This document shows positions 51,729 to 60,726 of a stretch of DNA of 64,000 nt, one piece after another. The notes under the pieces are model-generated. The model was not told where the DNA came from. It did not search any database and worked only from the letters and a program-made list of their open reading frames with translations. A program made the translations under genes and the position numbers. How positions within the stretch are numbered: the first letter of the stretch is position 1; each line of letters starts with the position of its first letter. The stretch is taken from the NCBI RefSeq assembly GCF_039538005.1, contig NZ_BAABBO010000014.1:132535-196534 (forward strand), in the 5' to 3' direction. Source of the stretch: Allohahella marinimesophila. GTDB taxonomy: Bacteria; Pseudomonadota; Gammaproteobacteria; Pseudomonadales; Oleiphilaceae.

Positions 51729-52349
51729 CTATTTCGAGTACAGCTCGACGATAAGATTTTCGTTTATCTCGGCTGAAAGGTCTGTTCGTTCCGGTGTCGA
51801 CTTAAAAATACCGGTAAGCTTACCAGAGTCGACGTCCAACCAACTTACTTCGCCACGGTTACCAGACAGTTGCATGGCACCCTTGATTCTCAGCTGATTC
51901 TTCGACTTTTCCCGAACGCTGATGATATCGCCAGGCTTGACCTGATAAGAAGGTATGTTGACCTGCTTGTCGTTTACAAGGATAGACTTGTGCGAAACAA
52001 GCTGTCGCGATTCAGCGCGGGTCGAACCGAAACCCATTCGATACACAACGTTATCCAACCGTGACTCCAGCAACTGCAGAAGATTCTCACCGGTTGCACC
52101 TTTCTGACGGGCTGCAGTGTGGTAGTAGTTACGGAACTGCTTCTCGAGTACGCCATATATACGGCGAACCTTCTGCTTTTCACGCAACTGGATACCGTAG
52201 TCAGACAGGCGGCTTCTACGCGCACCATGTTGACCAGGAGCGGTTTCCATATTGCACTTGCTGTCGAGCGCTCTAACGCCACTCTTCAGGAAGAGGTCGG
52301 TACCTTCACGACGTGAAAGCTTACACTTTGGGCCAATATAGCGGGCCAT
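51729..52349 (-). CDS. rpsD: 30S ribosomal protein S4
   Basis: 206 residues. MARYIGPKCKLSRREGTDLF and the S4 RNA-binding domain LESRLDNVVYRMGFGSTRAE are standard. S4 starts 30S body assembly and in many bacteria represses the alpha operon; a leader site here was not sought. It has no zinc-knuckle cysteines beyond Cys9 and Cys33-like positions, so it is the C-minus form. It lies 18 bases from rpsK. Confidence 0.97.
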   Translation of the reverse strand: MARYIGPKCKLSRREGTDLFLKSGVRALDSKCNMETAPGQHGARRSRLSDYGIQLREKQKVRRIYGVLEKQFRNYYHTAARQKGATGENLLQLLESRLDNVVYRMGFGSTRAESRQLVSHKSILVNDKQVNIPSYQVKPGDIISVREKSKNQLRIKGAMQLSGNRGEVSWLDVDSGKLTGIFKSTPERTDLSAEINENLIVELYSK

Positions 52350-52367
52350 TCGAAATCTCCTTTGCTC

Positions 52368-52757
52368 TTAGACTCGACGACGCTTAGGCGGTCTACAGCC
52401 GTTATGCGGTATGGGTGTCACGTCAACGATGCTACTAATTTTGTAGCCAATTGCATTTAGGGCTCGAATAGCTGACTCACGACCAGGACCTGGGCCCTTA
52501 ACCATGACATCGAGATTCTTCAGGCCGTATTCAGAAGCCGCATTACCGGCTCTTTCAGCTGCTACCTGCGCAGCAAAAGGCGTGCTCTTACGTGAGCCAC
52601 GAAAACCGGAACCACCTGCAGTTGCCCAACTAAGTGCATTGCCCTGGCGGTCAGTGATGGTAACAATTGTATTGTTAAAGGACGCGTGAATGTGCGCCAC
52701 ACCATCGACAACGGTCTTTTTTACCTTCTTACGGGTACGTGTACCTGGTTTTGCCAT
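52368..52757 (-). CDS. rpsK: 30S ribosomal protein S11
   Basis: 129 residues; VAHIHASFNNTIVTITDRQG and the C-terminal IPHNGCRPPKRRRV tail are the S11 hallmarks. S11 forms the platform next to S18/S21 and the Shine-Dalgarno cleft. Downstream of rpsM by 18 bases. Confidence 0.98.
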   Translation of the reverse strand: MAKPGTRTRKKVKKTVVDGVAHIHASFNNTIVTITDRQGNALSWATAGGSGFRGSRKSTPFAAQVAAERAGNAASEYGLKNLDVMVKGPGPGRESAIRALNAIGYKISSIVDVTPIPHNGCRPPKRRRV

Positions 52758-52775
52758 CTCTAAATTCCAGTTGCT

Positions 52776-53132
52776 TTACTTGCGAATCGGCTTGCGAGGA
52801 CCCTTACGAGTTCGCGCATTGGTCTTGGTTCGCTGCCCACGAACGGGCAGGCCATGACGATGGCGTATGCCACGAAATGCACCAAGATCCTTCAACCGCT
52901 TTATGTTCATCTGCACTTCACGACGCAAGTCACCTTCTACCGCGAGTTTGGCTATCTCATTTCTGAGAGTATCCAACTGCTCTGGAGACAAGTCTCCGAT
53001 CTTAGTAGATGAGCCTACGCCAGTGCTGACGCACAGTTTCTGTGCTGTTGTCTTACCAATTCCGTAGATATAGGTAAGCGAGATAACAGCATGCTTATTG
53101 TCCGGTATATTCACACCTGCAATACGCGCCAT
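52776..53132 (-). CDS. rpsM: 30S ribosomal protein S13
   Basis: 118 residues from ATG 53132 (MARIAGVNIPDNKHAVISLT); upstream codons to 53147 are not conserved. The basic C-terminal tail GLPVRGQRTKTNARTRKGPR contacts P-site tRNA. S13 forms bridge B1 with L5. First gene after rpmJ across an 89-base gap where an alpha-operon promoter could lie. Confidence 0.97.
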   Translation of the reverse strand: MARIAGVNIPDNKHAVISLTYIYGIGKTTAQKLCVSTGVGSSTKIGDLSPEQLDTLRNEIAKLAVEGDLRREVQMNIKRLKDLGAFRGIRHRHGLPVRGQRTKTNARTRKGPRKPIRK

Positions 53133-53221
53133 TGCAATACTCCACATACGCGCCGAAGCGCTGTGCTTAAAAATCAGGGCGCGAAATCATAGCGCCCATC
53201 GATACCTAATACAAGGAAAAC

Positions 53222-53338
53222 CTAGCCTTGTTTCTGTTTGTGGCGCGGTTCAGCGCTACAAATGACCATAACGGCGCCATTGCGTCGAATGATCTTACAG
53301 TTACGGCAGACCTTCTTGACTGAAGCCCGTACTTTCAT
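53222..53338 (-). CDS. rpmJ: 50S ribosomal protein L36
   Basis: 38 residues: MKVRASVKKVCRNCKIIRRN then GAVMVICSAEPRHKQKQG. The zinc ligands Cys11, Cys14, Cys27 and His33 are all present, so this is the C-plus form. It is the last gene of the spc operon, 61 bases after secY. Confidence 0.97.
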   Translation of the reverse strand: MKVRASVKKVCRNCKIIRRNGAVMVICSAEPRHKQKQG

Positions 53339-53399
53339 TGAAATCTCCTTCTGGAACAATACTGATCGTTCCCAAAAGGGAACCGAAACTATGGTCGAA

Positions 53400-54731
53400 T
53401 CAACGCGGAGCGCCGCTACGACCGTAACTTTTCAGATTCGACTTCTTCATGACTGACTCATACTGATGAGACATCAAGTGAGATTGAACCTGGGCCATAA
53501 AATCCATAACAACTACAACAACGATCAGCAGAGATGTGCCACCGAAGTAAAACGGGACATTGGCTGCGATTATCAAAAACTGCGGCATCAAAGAGACTGC
53601 AGCGATATATAGGGCCCCGAACATCGTCAGCCTTGTCAGTACGCCATCAATATATCGAGCCGTCTGATCGCCAGGGCGAATGCCAGGAACAAAAGCTCCC
53701 GAACGCTTCAAGTTATCGGCAACTTCTTTCGGGTTATACATCAATGCTGTGTAAAAGAAGCAGAAGAAGATAACGGCAATCGCAAACAGCACTATGTACA
53801 GAGGCTGGCTTGGCGCAAGAAGTTGTGAAAACACTTGCAACCACTCCATCCCTTCACTCTGGCCGAACCACTGTCCAATCGAAGCAGGGAACAGAAGAAT
53901 GCTTGAGGCAAAGATCGGGGGAATGACGCCCGCCATATTCACCTTCAACGGAAGGTGGCTACTTTGCTGCGCATAAACCTTTCTACCCTGCTGCCGCCGC
54001 GCATAATTGATTGTTATTCTTCGCTGCCCTCTTTCGACAAATACAATAAAACCAACAATCGCAATCGCAAAAACAGCAATACCGATTAGGGTAAGAACAT
54101 TCAGCTCACCAAGTCTCGCCTGCTCAAAGGTCTGTCCAATTGCAGACGGAAGCCCGGCCACAATTCCAGCGAAGATCAGCAATGAAATTCCATTGCCAAT
54201 ACCACGCTCGGTAATTTGCTCACCTAACCACATGAGGAATACCGCACCCGAAACAAAGGTAATTACCGCAACGACGTAAAAACCGATATCAACGGTAAAG
54301 GTAACACCTTGATTCGCCAGGCCAATGGACATGCCAATCGCCTGAATCGTTGCCAGGACAACCGTTCCGTAACGGGTGTATTGGCTGATCTTTCGTCTAC
54401 CTGCCTCGCCTTCTTTTTTCAATGCTTCAAGCGAAGGCGTCACCACAGTGAGTAACTGCATGATAATCGACGCCGAAATATAAGGCATGATACCCAAAGC
54501 AAAGATACTCATCCGCTCAAGTGCGCCACCAGAGAACATATTGAATAGACTCAATATAGTTCCCTGGTTTTGATCAAAAAGAGCCGCCAGCCGGTCCGGG
54601 TTGATACCGGGAACCGGGATGTGCGCTCCAATTCGATACACCACTAAGGCGAGGAAGACAAACAAAAGACGAGACTTTAGCTCAGCGAATCCTTTATTTG
54701 CCCCTGCGGGTAACGCGTTCAAATTAGCCAT
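53400..54731 (-). CDS. secY: Protein translocase subunit SecY
   Basis: 443 residues with ten membrane helices. The plug region (LFNMFSGGALERMSIFALGI) and the cytosolic loop YARRQQGRKVYAQQSSHLPL are recognisable. SecY forms the protein-conducting channel with SecE and SecG. The ATG follows the rplO stop directly (TAAATG), so translation is coupled. Confidence 0.98.
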   Translation of the reverse strand: MANLNALPAGANKGFAELKSRLLFVFLALVVYRIGAHIPVPGINPDRLAALFDQNQGTILSLFNMFSGGALERMSIFALGIMPYISASIIMQLLTVVTPSLEALKKEGEAGRRKISQYTRYGTVVLATIQAIGMSIGLANQGVTFTVDIGFYVVAVITFVSGAVFLMWLGEQITERGIGNGISLLIFAGIVAGLPSAIGQTFEQARLGELNVLTLIGIAVFAIAIVGFIVFVERGQRRITINYARRQQGRKVYAQQSSHLPLKVNMAGVIPPIFASSILLFPASIGQWFGQSEGMEWLQVFSQLLAPSQPLYIVLFAIAVIFFCFFYTALMYNPKEVADNLKRSGAFVPGIRPGDQTARYIDGVLTRLTMFGALYIAAVSLMPQFLIIAANVPFYFGGTSLLIVVVVVMDFMAQVQSHLMSHQYESVMKKSNLKSYGRSGAPR

Positions 54732-55166
54732 TTACGCCTCGATTGAACCACCTGCAGACTGGATCGCCTCAGCGGCGCCCTTGGTCACTTTAAGACCCTT
54801 TAACACTACAGCTCTTGTGATCTCGCCTGAAAGGATGACCTTCACCTGAAGAGCCTGTTCGCCCACCAAACCAGCTGCTTTCAAAACAGCCAGGTCGACA
54901 GTACCATCCGCAAGACTGTTAATCTCATGGAGACGGACCTCCTCAGAAAACCGGCCAATTCTTGACGAAAAGCCAAACTTCGGGAGTCTGCGTTGTAAAG
55001 GCTGCTGCCCACCCTCGAAACCAGGCTTAACACCACCGCCACTTCGAGCCTTAATACCTTTGTGACCGCGTCCGCATGTCTTACCGAGTCCGCTACCGAT
55101 ACCACGACCAACACGCTTACGCGCTTCGCGAGCACCCTCACCTGGACTAAGAGTATTCATTTTCAT
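54732..55166 (-). CDS. rplO: 50S ribosomal protein L15
   Basis: About 144 residues from ATG 55166 (MKMNTLSPGEGAREARKRVG); five upstream codons are not conserved. The Gly/Arg-rich loop GRGHKGIKARSGGGVKPGFEGG is typical of L15. One base after the rpmD stop; GAAGG in the rpmD end serves as its ribosome site. Confidence 0.97.
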   Translation of the reverse strand: MKMNTLSPGEGAREARKRVGRGIGSGLGKTCGRGHKGIKARSGGGVKPGFEGGQQPLQRRLPKFGFSSRIGRFSEEVRLHEINSLADGTVDLAVLKAAGLVGEQALQVKVILSGEITRAVVLKGLKVTKGAAEAIQSAGGSIEA

Positions 55167-55167
55167 G

Positions 55168-55347
55168 CTATACACCTTCAACTTTCAGCAGATACTGGAC
55201 TTTATTGATCATGCCACGTATCGCCGGAGTATCTTCCACTTCGACCGAGTGATTGATCTTTCTCAGGCCAAGGCCTTTTACGCAAGCTTTGTGATTTGGA
55301 AGCGTGCCAATGACACTTCTAACCAGAGTGACTTTTACTTTATTCAT
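55168..55347 (-). CDS. rpmD: 50S ribosomal protein L30
   Basis: 59 residues from ATG 55347: KVKVTLVRSVIGTLPNHKAC and a central GLRKINHSVEVEDTPAIRGM. The start overlaps the rpsE stop by eight bases (ATGAATAA). L30 binds 5S-adjacent 23S rRNA. Confidence 0.96.
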   Translation of the reverse strand: MNKVKVTLVRSVIGTLPNHKACVKGLGLRKINHSVEVEDTPAIRGMINKVQYLLKVEGV

Positions 55348-55852
55348 TAGGCTCACCCGTTATTTCTTCCAGAGACTTGCCACGTCGAGCAGCAATATCT
55401 TCTGGGCTCTGCATAGTCTTCAGACCATTGAATGTGGCCCTAATAACATTGACAGGGTTCGTTGACCCGTAACATTTGGCGAGTACGTTCTGAACTCCAG
55501 CAACCTCTAGAACGGCGCGCATTGCACCACCGGCGATAATACCAGTACCCTCAGAGGCTGGCTGCATGTAGACCTTTGATGCGCCATGACGTGCCTTCAC
55601 AGGATATTGGATAGTGGTACCATCGAGAGAAACATTAATCATGTTCTTCCGAGCAGCATCCATAGCCTTCTGGATCGCAGCTGGGACTTCGCGCGCCTTA
55701 CCGCGGCCAAAACCAACTTTACCCTGGCCATCCCCTACTACTGTCAGCGCTGTAAAACCGAAAATTCGGCCGCCCTTTACAACCTTGGCGACTCGATTAA
55801 CTTGTACCAGCTTTTCCTGCAGCTCAGGTGACTTCTGATCATTTGCCGACAT
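55340..55852 (-). CDS. rpsE: 30S ribosomal protein S5
   Basis: 170 residues. The N-terminal RNA-binding domain has VNRVAKVVKGGRIFGFTALT and VGDGQGKVGFGRGKAREVP; the C-terminal domain has GTGIIAGGAMRAVLEVAGV. S5 sits at the mRNA entry site and affects accuracy and spectinomycin response. Ten bases after rplR. Confidence 0.98.
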   Translation of the reverse strand: MSANDQKSPELQEKLVQVNRVAKVVKGGRIFGFTALTVVGDGQGKVGFGRGKAREVPAAIQKAMDAARKNMINVSLDGTTIQYPVKARHGASKVYMQPASEGTGIIAGGAMRAVLEVAGVQNVLAKCYGSTNPVNVIRATFNGLKTMQSPEDIAARRGKSLEEITGEPNE

Positions 55853-55862
55853 AATTTACCCC

Positions 55863-56213
55863 TTAGAATTCCAAGCCGTTTTCTCTAGCTGCATCAGCCA
55901 GAGCTTTAACGCGACCGTGATATCTGAAACCAGATCGATCGAAAGCGACTTTAGTAATGCCGGCAGACTTTGCACGTTCGGCAATCAATGCCCCAACTTT
56001 AGTCGCGGCGTCAATATTGCCAGTGCTACCCGAACGCAGCTCCTTATCAAGAGTAGAAGCCGAAACGAGCACTCTGCTCCCATCAGAAGTCAGGACCTGG
56101 GCATAAATGTGCCGAGGCGTCCTATTCACGCTCAGACGTTCAACTTTGAGCTCTCTAATTTTAAAACGCGTCTTCTTAGCACGACGCAAACGAGATGTTT
56201 TCTTATCAATCAT
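55863..56213 (-). CDS. rplR: 50S ribosomal protein L18
   Basis: 116 residues. IDKKTSRLRRAKKTRFKIRE is the basic 5S-binding arm; FDRSGFRYHGRVKALADAAR and ENGLEF close the protein as usual. Works with L5 in the 5S particle. Nine bases after rplF. Confidence 0.98.
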   Translation of the reverse strand: MIDKKTSRLRRAKKTRFKIRELKVERLSVNRTPRHIYAQVLTSDGSRVLVSASTLDKELRSGSTGNIDAATKVGALIAERAKSAGITKVAFDRSGFRYHGRVKALADAARENGLEF

Positions 56214-56222
56214 GACTGCGCC

Positions 56223-56756
56223 CTACTTTTTCTTAGCTTCCTTAATTGCAACTCTTTCACCAGCATAACGAACACCCTTGCCCTTATATGGCTCCGGCGC
56301 CCGCAGCGCTCTGATCTCAGCTGCAACCTGTCCAATTTTTTGCTTGTCTATACCTTTCAACAAGATCTCAGTCTGCGTAGGCGTCTCCGCGGAGATGCCC
56401 TCAGGCAACTGATAATCAATCGGATGGCTATATCCGAGAGAAAGACCAAGCACAGTACCTTTCGCCTGCGCCTTGTAACCAACACCGACAAGTTCAAGCT
56501 TCCTTTCGAAACCCTGAGAGACACCTGTGACCATGTTGTTCACGAGAGAGCGCATTGTACCCGCGAGCGCACGTGATTGCTTCGCTGAATTTGCGGACGC
56601 AAATATCAACTGATCACCTTCATGCTTAACATCAACGATATGATGAAGCGTGAGCTCAAGCTGGCCTTTACTGCCTTTAATGGCAACATTACTTTTATTA
56701 ATCGTGACAGTCACACCGGAGGGAATCTGTACAGGATTATTTGCAACTCTAGACAT
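56223..56756 (-). CDS. rplF: 50S ribosomal protein L6
   Basis: 177 residues. MSRVANNPVQIPSGVTVTIN opens the first domain; GVGYKAQAKGTVLGLSLGYS and PEPYKGKGVRYAGERV are the L6 signatures near the factor-binding region. Nine bases after rpsH. Confidence 0.98.
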   Translation of the reverse strand: MSRVANNPVQIPSGVTVTINKSNVAIKGSKGQLELTLHHIVDVKHEGDQLIFASANSAKQSRALAGTMRSLVNNMVTGVSQGFERKLELVGVGYKAQAKGTVLGLSLGYSHPIDYQLPEGISAETPTQTEILLKGIDKQKIGQVAAEIRALRAPEPYKGKGVRYAGERVAIKEAKKK

Positions 56757-56765
56757 ACTATTCTC

Positions 56766-57158
56766 CTAGAATACTGTACAGATTATTTCACCACCGATAC
56801 CAGCTGCCCTAGCAGCACGATCTGTCATGATACCCTTGGAAGTCGAAACTACAGAGATACCAAGTCCGGCATTGACCTTCGGTAGCTCGTCTGCGGCACG
56901 GTACTGTCTCAGCCCAGGACGGCTGATGCGCTTGATAGTTTCGATAACCGGCTTGCCTTCAAAATACTTCAGTTCAATGTTGAGAACAGGCTTAACATCA
57001 CCTTCAACAGCAAACGCCGCTACGAAACCTTCGTCCTGCAGAACCTGAGCGAGTGCCAGTTTCACTTTTGAGGACGGCATACTCACCGATGACTTCTCAG
57101 CCATCTGGGCATTTCTAATTCGCGTTAACATATCCGCGATAGGGTCTTGAATACTCAT
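56766..57158 (-). CDS. rpsH: 30S ribosomal protein S8
   Basis: 130 residues. DPIADMLTRIRNAQMAEKSS and the C-terminal GLGISVVSTSKGIMTDRAAR are characteristic. S8 is a primary binder of helix 21 of 16S rRNA and in many bacteria represses the spc operon. 52 bases after rpsN, the widest gap in this part. Confidence 0.98.
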   Translation of the reverse strand: MSIQDPIADMLTRIRNAQMAEKSSVSMPSSKVKLALAQVLQDEGFVAAFAVEGDVKPVLNIELKYFEGKPVIETIKRISRPGLRQYRAADELPKVNAGLGISVVSTSKGIMTDRAARAAGIGGEIICTVF

Positions 57159-57210
57159 TACTAACTCCGCGTTTGAGTTGTGCAGCTAAAAGCTTACCAA
57201 CGTTTCCCGT

Positions 57211-57516
57211 TTACCAGCTTGCTTTGGTAAGGCCGGGTACATCTCCGCGCATTGCAGCTTCACGAAGCTTGATGCGTGACAATTTGAACTTCCTCAAAAC
57301 AGCATGCGGCCGACCAGTCATCTGGCAGCGTCGCTGTATACGAACAGGAGAAGAATCCCTAGGCAGTTTCTGCAATTGCTTTTGGGCTTCCCACTTCTGA
57401 TCATCGGAAGCTTCTGGACTGCTGATTGTGTCCTTAAGCGCCGCACGTTTGGCGGCGTACTTGGCAACAGTCTTCTCGCGCTTCAATTCGCGCTGAATCA
57501 TACTTTTCTTAGCCAT
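57211..57516 (-). CDS. rpsN: 30S ribosomal protein S14
   Basis: 101 residues from ATG 57516 (MAKKSMIQRELKREKTVAKY). This is the long, zinc-free form: no CxxC pairs, and the C-terminal RIQRRCQMTGRPHAVLRKFK. S14 helps assemble the 30S head. 11 bases after rplE. Confidence 0.97.
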   Translation of the reverse strand: MAKKSMIQRELKREKTVAKYAAKRAALKDTISSPEASDDQKWEAQKQLQKLPRDSSPVRIQRRCQMTGRPHAVLRKFKLSRIKLREAAMRGDVPGLTKASW

Positions 57517-57527
57517 CAGCAAATTAC

Positions 57528-58067
57528 CTATTTTCTGAACGGAAAACTGAACGCGTTGAGCAAAGCTCTGCCTTCTTCGTCCGTCTTAGCTGTTGTAGTA
57601 ATCGTGATATCCAAGCCACGGACTTTGTCGATCTTGTCATATTCAATTTCGGGAAAGATAATCTGCTCTTTCACACCCATAGAATAGTTACCACGCCCGT
57701 CAAAGGACTTCGGGTTCAAACCACGAAAATCTCGGACTCGAGGTATGGAAATATCAACCAACCGCTCGAGAAATTCCCACATACGATCGTTTCGCAGCGT
57801 TACCTTGCAGCCGATCGGCATGCCCTGACGGATTTTAAATCCCGCGACAGATTTACGCGCATTGGTAATGACAACCTTCTGACCTGCGATCTTCTCGAGT
57901 TCAGCAGCAGCAATTTCAACCTGCTTCTTGTCACCAACGCCTTCTCCAACACCCATGTTCAGAGTTATTTTCTGAACCCGGGGTACTTCCATGACGTTCT
58001 TGTACGACATTTCTTTCATCAATGCCGGTACAACCTGGTCACGATAGACTTCCTGATACCTAGCCAT
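57528..58067 (-). CDS. rplE: 50S ribosomal protein L5
   Basis: 179 residues. VMEVPRVQKITLNMGVGEGV, SVAGFKIRQGMPIGCKVTLR and FDGRGNYSMGVKEQIIFPEI are typical. L5 binds 5S rRNA and touches S13 and P-site tRNA. 11 bases after rplX. Confidence 0.98.
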   Translation of the reverse strand: MARYQEVYRDQVVPALMKEMSYKNVMEVPRVQKITLNMGVGEGVGDKKQVEIAAAELEKIAGQKVVITNARKSVAGFKIRQGMPIGCKVTLRNDRMWEFLERLVDISIPRVRDFRGLNPKSFDGRGNYSMGVKEQIIFPEIEYDKIDKVRGLDITITTTAKTDEEGRALLNAFSFPFRK

Positions 58068-58078
58068 GTGTTCGCTCT

Positions 58079-58396
58079 CTAACTCTTCAGCTCTTGCTGA
58101 TCGGATTTGAAGATGCGGACCTTCTTGCCGTCATCGAGTATCTTGAAGCCTACGCGATCCGCTTTTCCTGTTGCACTATTGAAGGCAGCAACGTTAGAGG
58201 CCTGAATGGGCGCCTCTTTTTCAACTATGCCACCAGCAACGCCGAGATTTGGGTTCGGCTTTGTGTGTTTCTTGATCATATTAACGCCAGAGACCACCAC
58301 ACGCCCATCAGCCTGAACAGCTCTGACTGTGCCGCGCTTGCCTTTGTCTTTACCGGCGATGACAATCACTTCATCGTTCTTTCGTAACTTTTTCAT
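58079..58396 (-). CDS. rplX: 50S ribosomal protein L24
   Basis: 105 residues. The KOW motif DEVIVIAGKDKGKRGTVRAV is near the N-terminus and GVNMIKKHTKPNPNLGVAGG follows. An early-assembly 23S binder near the tunnel exit. Eight bases after rplN. Confidence 0.97.
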   Translation of the reverse strand: MKKLRKNDEVIVIAGKDKGKRGTVRAVQADGRVVVSGVNMIKKHTKPNPNLGVAGGIVEKEAPIQASNVAAFNSATGKADRVGFKILDDGKKVRIFKSDQQELKS

Positions 58397-58404
58397 TGCG
58401 ACCT

Positions 58405-58773
58405 CTACAAAACTTCTGGAGCGAGAGAGATGATCTTCATGAACTTCTCACCCCTAAGCTCTCGTGTTACAGGCCCGAAAATTCGCGTACCGATAGGCTC
58501 TTCCTTCTGATTCAGAAGAACTGCAGCATTGCCGTCGAATCGAATAATGGAGCCATCTGGACGACGAACACCTTTACGTGTGCGAACGACTACCGCCTTC
58601 AAAACCTGACCTTTCTTGACTTTGCCACGCGGGATCGCTTCTTTGACCGTCACCTTTATGACATCGCCAATCCTGGCGTAGCGACGGTGCGAGCCGCCTA
58701 AAACTTTAATACACATGACTCGACGGGCACCGCTGTTGTCGGCTACGTCCAGCTCACTTTCTGTCTGAATCAT
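58405..58773 (-). CDS. rplN: 50S ribosomal protein L14
   Basis: 122 residues. MIQTESELDVADNSGARRVM and VVRTRKGVRRPDGSIIRFDG are the standard L14 segments. Forms intersubunit bridges with 16S rRNA. It begins the spc part, 31 bases after rpsQ. Confidence 0.98.
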   Translation of the reverse strand: MIQTESELDVADNSGARRVMCIKVLGGSHRRYARIGDVIKVTVKEAIPRGKVKKGQVLKAVVVRTRKGVRRPDGSIIRFDGNAAVLLNQKEEPIGTRIFGPVTRELRGEKFMKIISLAPEVL

Positions 58774-58804
58774 TGGACTACTCCAAAAACCTTAATTAAG
58801 ACGC

Positions 58805-59071
58805 TTAGACCCGCTTCGCGCGCTCGAGCACCTGTACAAGCCGCCAAGATTTGTTCTTGGAAATCGGCCTGGACTCCTGAATCTGAACCACGTCACCGAT
58901 GTGGCATTCGTTCTGCTCATCATGCGCTTGTAGCTTCGTTGAACGCTTAACATACTTGCCGTAAAGAGGATGCTTGACCTTACGCTCGATGAGCACAACG
59001 ACAGACTTATCCATCTTGTCGCTAACGACCCTGCCAGTCTCTGTACGAACTGTCTTTTCTGCCGCAGCCAT
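58805..59071 (-). CDS. rpsQ: 30S ribosomal protein S17
   Basis: 88 residues from ATG 59071, overlapping the rpmC stop by one base (TGATG). TETGRVVSDKMDKSVVVLIE and the KYVKRSTKLQAHDEQNECHI segment identify S17, a primary 16S binder. Last gene of the S10 part. Confidence 0.97.
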   Translation of the reverse strand: MAAAEKTVRTETGRVVSDKMDKSVVVLIERKVKHPLYGKYVKRSTKLQAHDEQNECHIGDVVQIQESRPISKNKSWRLVQVLERAKRV

Positions 59072-59262
59072 CACTTACCTGCCTTCTGATGTATAACTGT
59101 TTTGACCTGAGCAATACTTCGACGTGTTTCACGAAGTAAATGTGTCTGGGCAAGCTGGCCAGTCGACTTCTTCATTCGAAGATTGAACTGGTCCTTGAGA
59201 AGCTCCATGAGCTTCCCTTGCAACTCGTCCTGAGACATATCTTTCAGTTCTGCTATTTTCAT
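59071..59262 (-). CDS. rpmC: 50S ribosomal protein L29
   Basis: 63 residues, two antiparallel helices: ELKDMSQDELQGKLMELLKD and the LRETRRSIAQVKTVIHQK tail. Located at the tunnel exit near the SRP and trigger-factor site. Two bases after rplP. Confidence 0.96.
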   Translation of the reverse strand: MKIAELKDMSQDELQGKLMELLKDQFNLRMKKSTGQLAQTHLLRETRRSIAQVKTVIHQKAGK

Positions 59263-59264
59263 GT

Positions 59265-59678
59265 CTACATCACCGTTCTGGTAACGAAGGTCGTCGCGAT
59301 CGGCAGCTTTGCTGCAGCGAGGGTGAACGCCTCTCTTGCAAGATCTTCTGACACGCCTTCCATTTCATACAGGACCTTACCAGGCTGAATCTCTGCCACC
59401 CAGTACTCGACTGCACCCTTACCCTTACCCATTCTCACTTCAAGCGGCTTTTTACTGATCGGCTTGTCAGGAAAAATTCGGATCCAGATCTTGCCACCCC
59501 GCTTGATTTTACGAGTAATGGTTCTCCGGGCCGCTTCAATCTGGCGTGAAGTAATACGACCACGAGCCGTTGCTTTCAGTCCGTATTCGCCAAAGCTGAC
59601 TTTGGCGCCACGTGTAGCCAGACCAGTATTTCGGCCTTTAAACATTTTTCTGAATTTTGTGCGTTTGGGCTGCAGCAT
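59265..59678 (-). CDS. rplP: 50S ribosomal protein L16
   Basis: 137 residues from ATG 59678 (MLQPKRTKFRKMFKGRNTGL); the 18-codon upstream frame belongs to the rpsC end. AARRTITRKIKRGGKIWIRI and the GKGKGAVEYWVAEIQPGKVL segment are diagnostic. L16 shapes the A-site and peptidyl-transferase region. Confidence 0.98.
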   Translation of the reverse strand: MLQPKRTKFRKMFKGRNTGLATRGAKVSFGEYGLKATARGRITSRQIEAARRTITRKIKRGGKIWIRIFPDKPISKKPLEVRMGKGKGAVEYWVAEIQPGKVLYEMEGVSEDLAREAFTLAAAKLPIATTFVTRTVM

Positions 59679-59679
59679 G

Positions 59680-60375
59680 TTATGCCCTCTCTTGTTTTGA
59701 AGACTTCTTACCGGCTGCCGCTGCTTCTGCACGAATCTGGGCTATACCACCAAGAATTTCGCCTTTAAAGATCCAGACTTTTACGCCGATAACACCATAA
59801 GTCGTGTGTGCTTCATGAGTCGCATAATCAATGTCGGCTCTCAGAGTATGGAGCGGCACGCGACCTTCCCGATACCATTCGGTTCGAGCAATTTCAGCAC
59901 CACCAAGACGACCACCAACCTGAATTTTGATGCCCTTGGCGCCCTGACGCATAGCGTTTTGAACCGCTCGCTTCATTGCACGACGAAACATCACACGCCG
60001 CTCGAGCTGACTGGCCACGCCGGCGGCTACCAGCTTCGCATCAAGGTCGGGCTTGCGAATCTCTTCAATGTTCAGATGAACTGGAACGCCCATAAGCGCA
60101 CCAATTTCTGATCGCAGCTTGTCAACGTCCTCACCCTTCTTTCCAATCACGATTCCAGGCCGTGCGGTATGAATGGTGATCTTGGCGTTCTGAGCTGGTC
60201 GCTCAATGATAATTTTGCTCACAGAAGCTCTCTCAAGCTTCTTCATGAGGTACTCACGAACCCTAATATCAGTCAACAGATTGTCTGCGTAATGCTTCTT
60301 GTCTGCGTACCAAACCGAGTTGTGCTCTTTTACGATTCCGAGTCGGATACCGACCGGATGAACTTTCTGTCCCAT
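59680..60375 (-). CDS. rpsC: 30S ribosomal protein S3
   Basis: 231 residues. MGQKVHPVGIRLGIVKEHNS and the KH-type ITIHTARPGIVIGKKGEDVD are clear; the C-terminal domain has GARLGGAEIARTEWYREGRV in close form (VGGRLGGAEIARTEW). S3 lines the mRNA entry channel. Six bases after rplV. Confidence 0.98.
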   Translation of the reverse strand: MGQKVHPVGIRLGIVKEHNSVWYADKKHYADNLLTDIRVREYLMKKLERASVSKIIIERPAQNAKITIHTARPGIVIGKKGEDVDKLRSEIGALMGVPVHLNIEEIRKPDLDAKLVAAGVASQLERRVMFRRAMKRAVQNAMRQGAKGIKIQVGGRLGGAEIARTEWYREGRVPLHTLRADIDYATHEAHTTYGVIGVKVWIFKGEILGGIAQIRAEAAAAGKKSSKQERA

Positions 60376-60381
60376 TTCCGT

Positions 60382-60717
60382 CTAAGCCTCCGCGACCTTG
60401 ATAGTGATGTGGCAGGTGCGCTTAAGTATGCGATCTGCACGTCCTTTGGCCCGAGGCTTAATTCGCTTCATAACTGGGCCTTCATCAACGAATACTGTTG
60501 ACACTTTCAGCTCATCTACATCAAGACCCTCGTTATGCTCAGCATTCGCTATAGCGGACTCGAGAACCTTTTTAACAATATGCGCTGCTTTTTTTGGACT
60601 GAACGTAAGAACGTCCAGAGCCTCTTCGACACCTTTTCCTCTGATCAGATCAGCCACCAAACGGGCTTTCTGAGCAGAGAGGCGGGCGCCTGCTAATTTA
60701 GCTGCTACTTCCACCAT
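60382..60717 (-). CDS. rplV: 50S ribosomal protein L22
   Basis: 111 residues. ARLSAQKARLVADLIRGKGV and the hairpin-loop region VDEGPVMKRIKPRAKGRADR, which lines the exit tunnel near macrolide-response positions, are both present. Nine bases after rpsS. Confidence 0.98.
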   Translation of the reverse strand: MVEVAAKLAGARLSAQKARLVADLIRGKGVEEALDVLTFSPKKAAHIVKKVLESAIANAEHNEGLDVDELKVSTVFVDEGPVMKRIKPRAKGRADRILKRTCHITIKVAEA

Positions 60718-60726
60718 CCTTCTCCT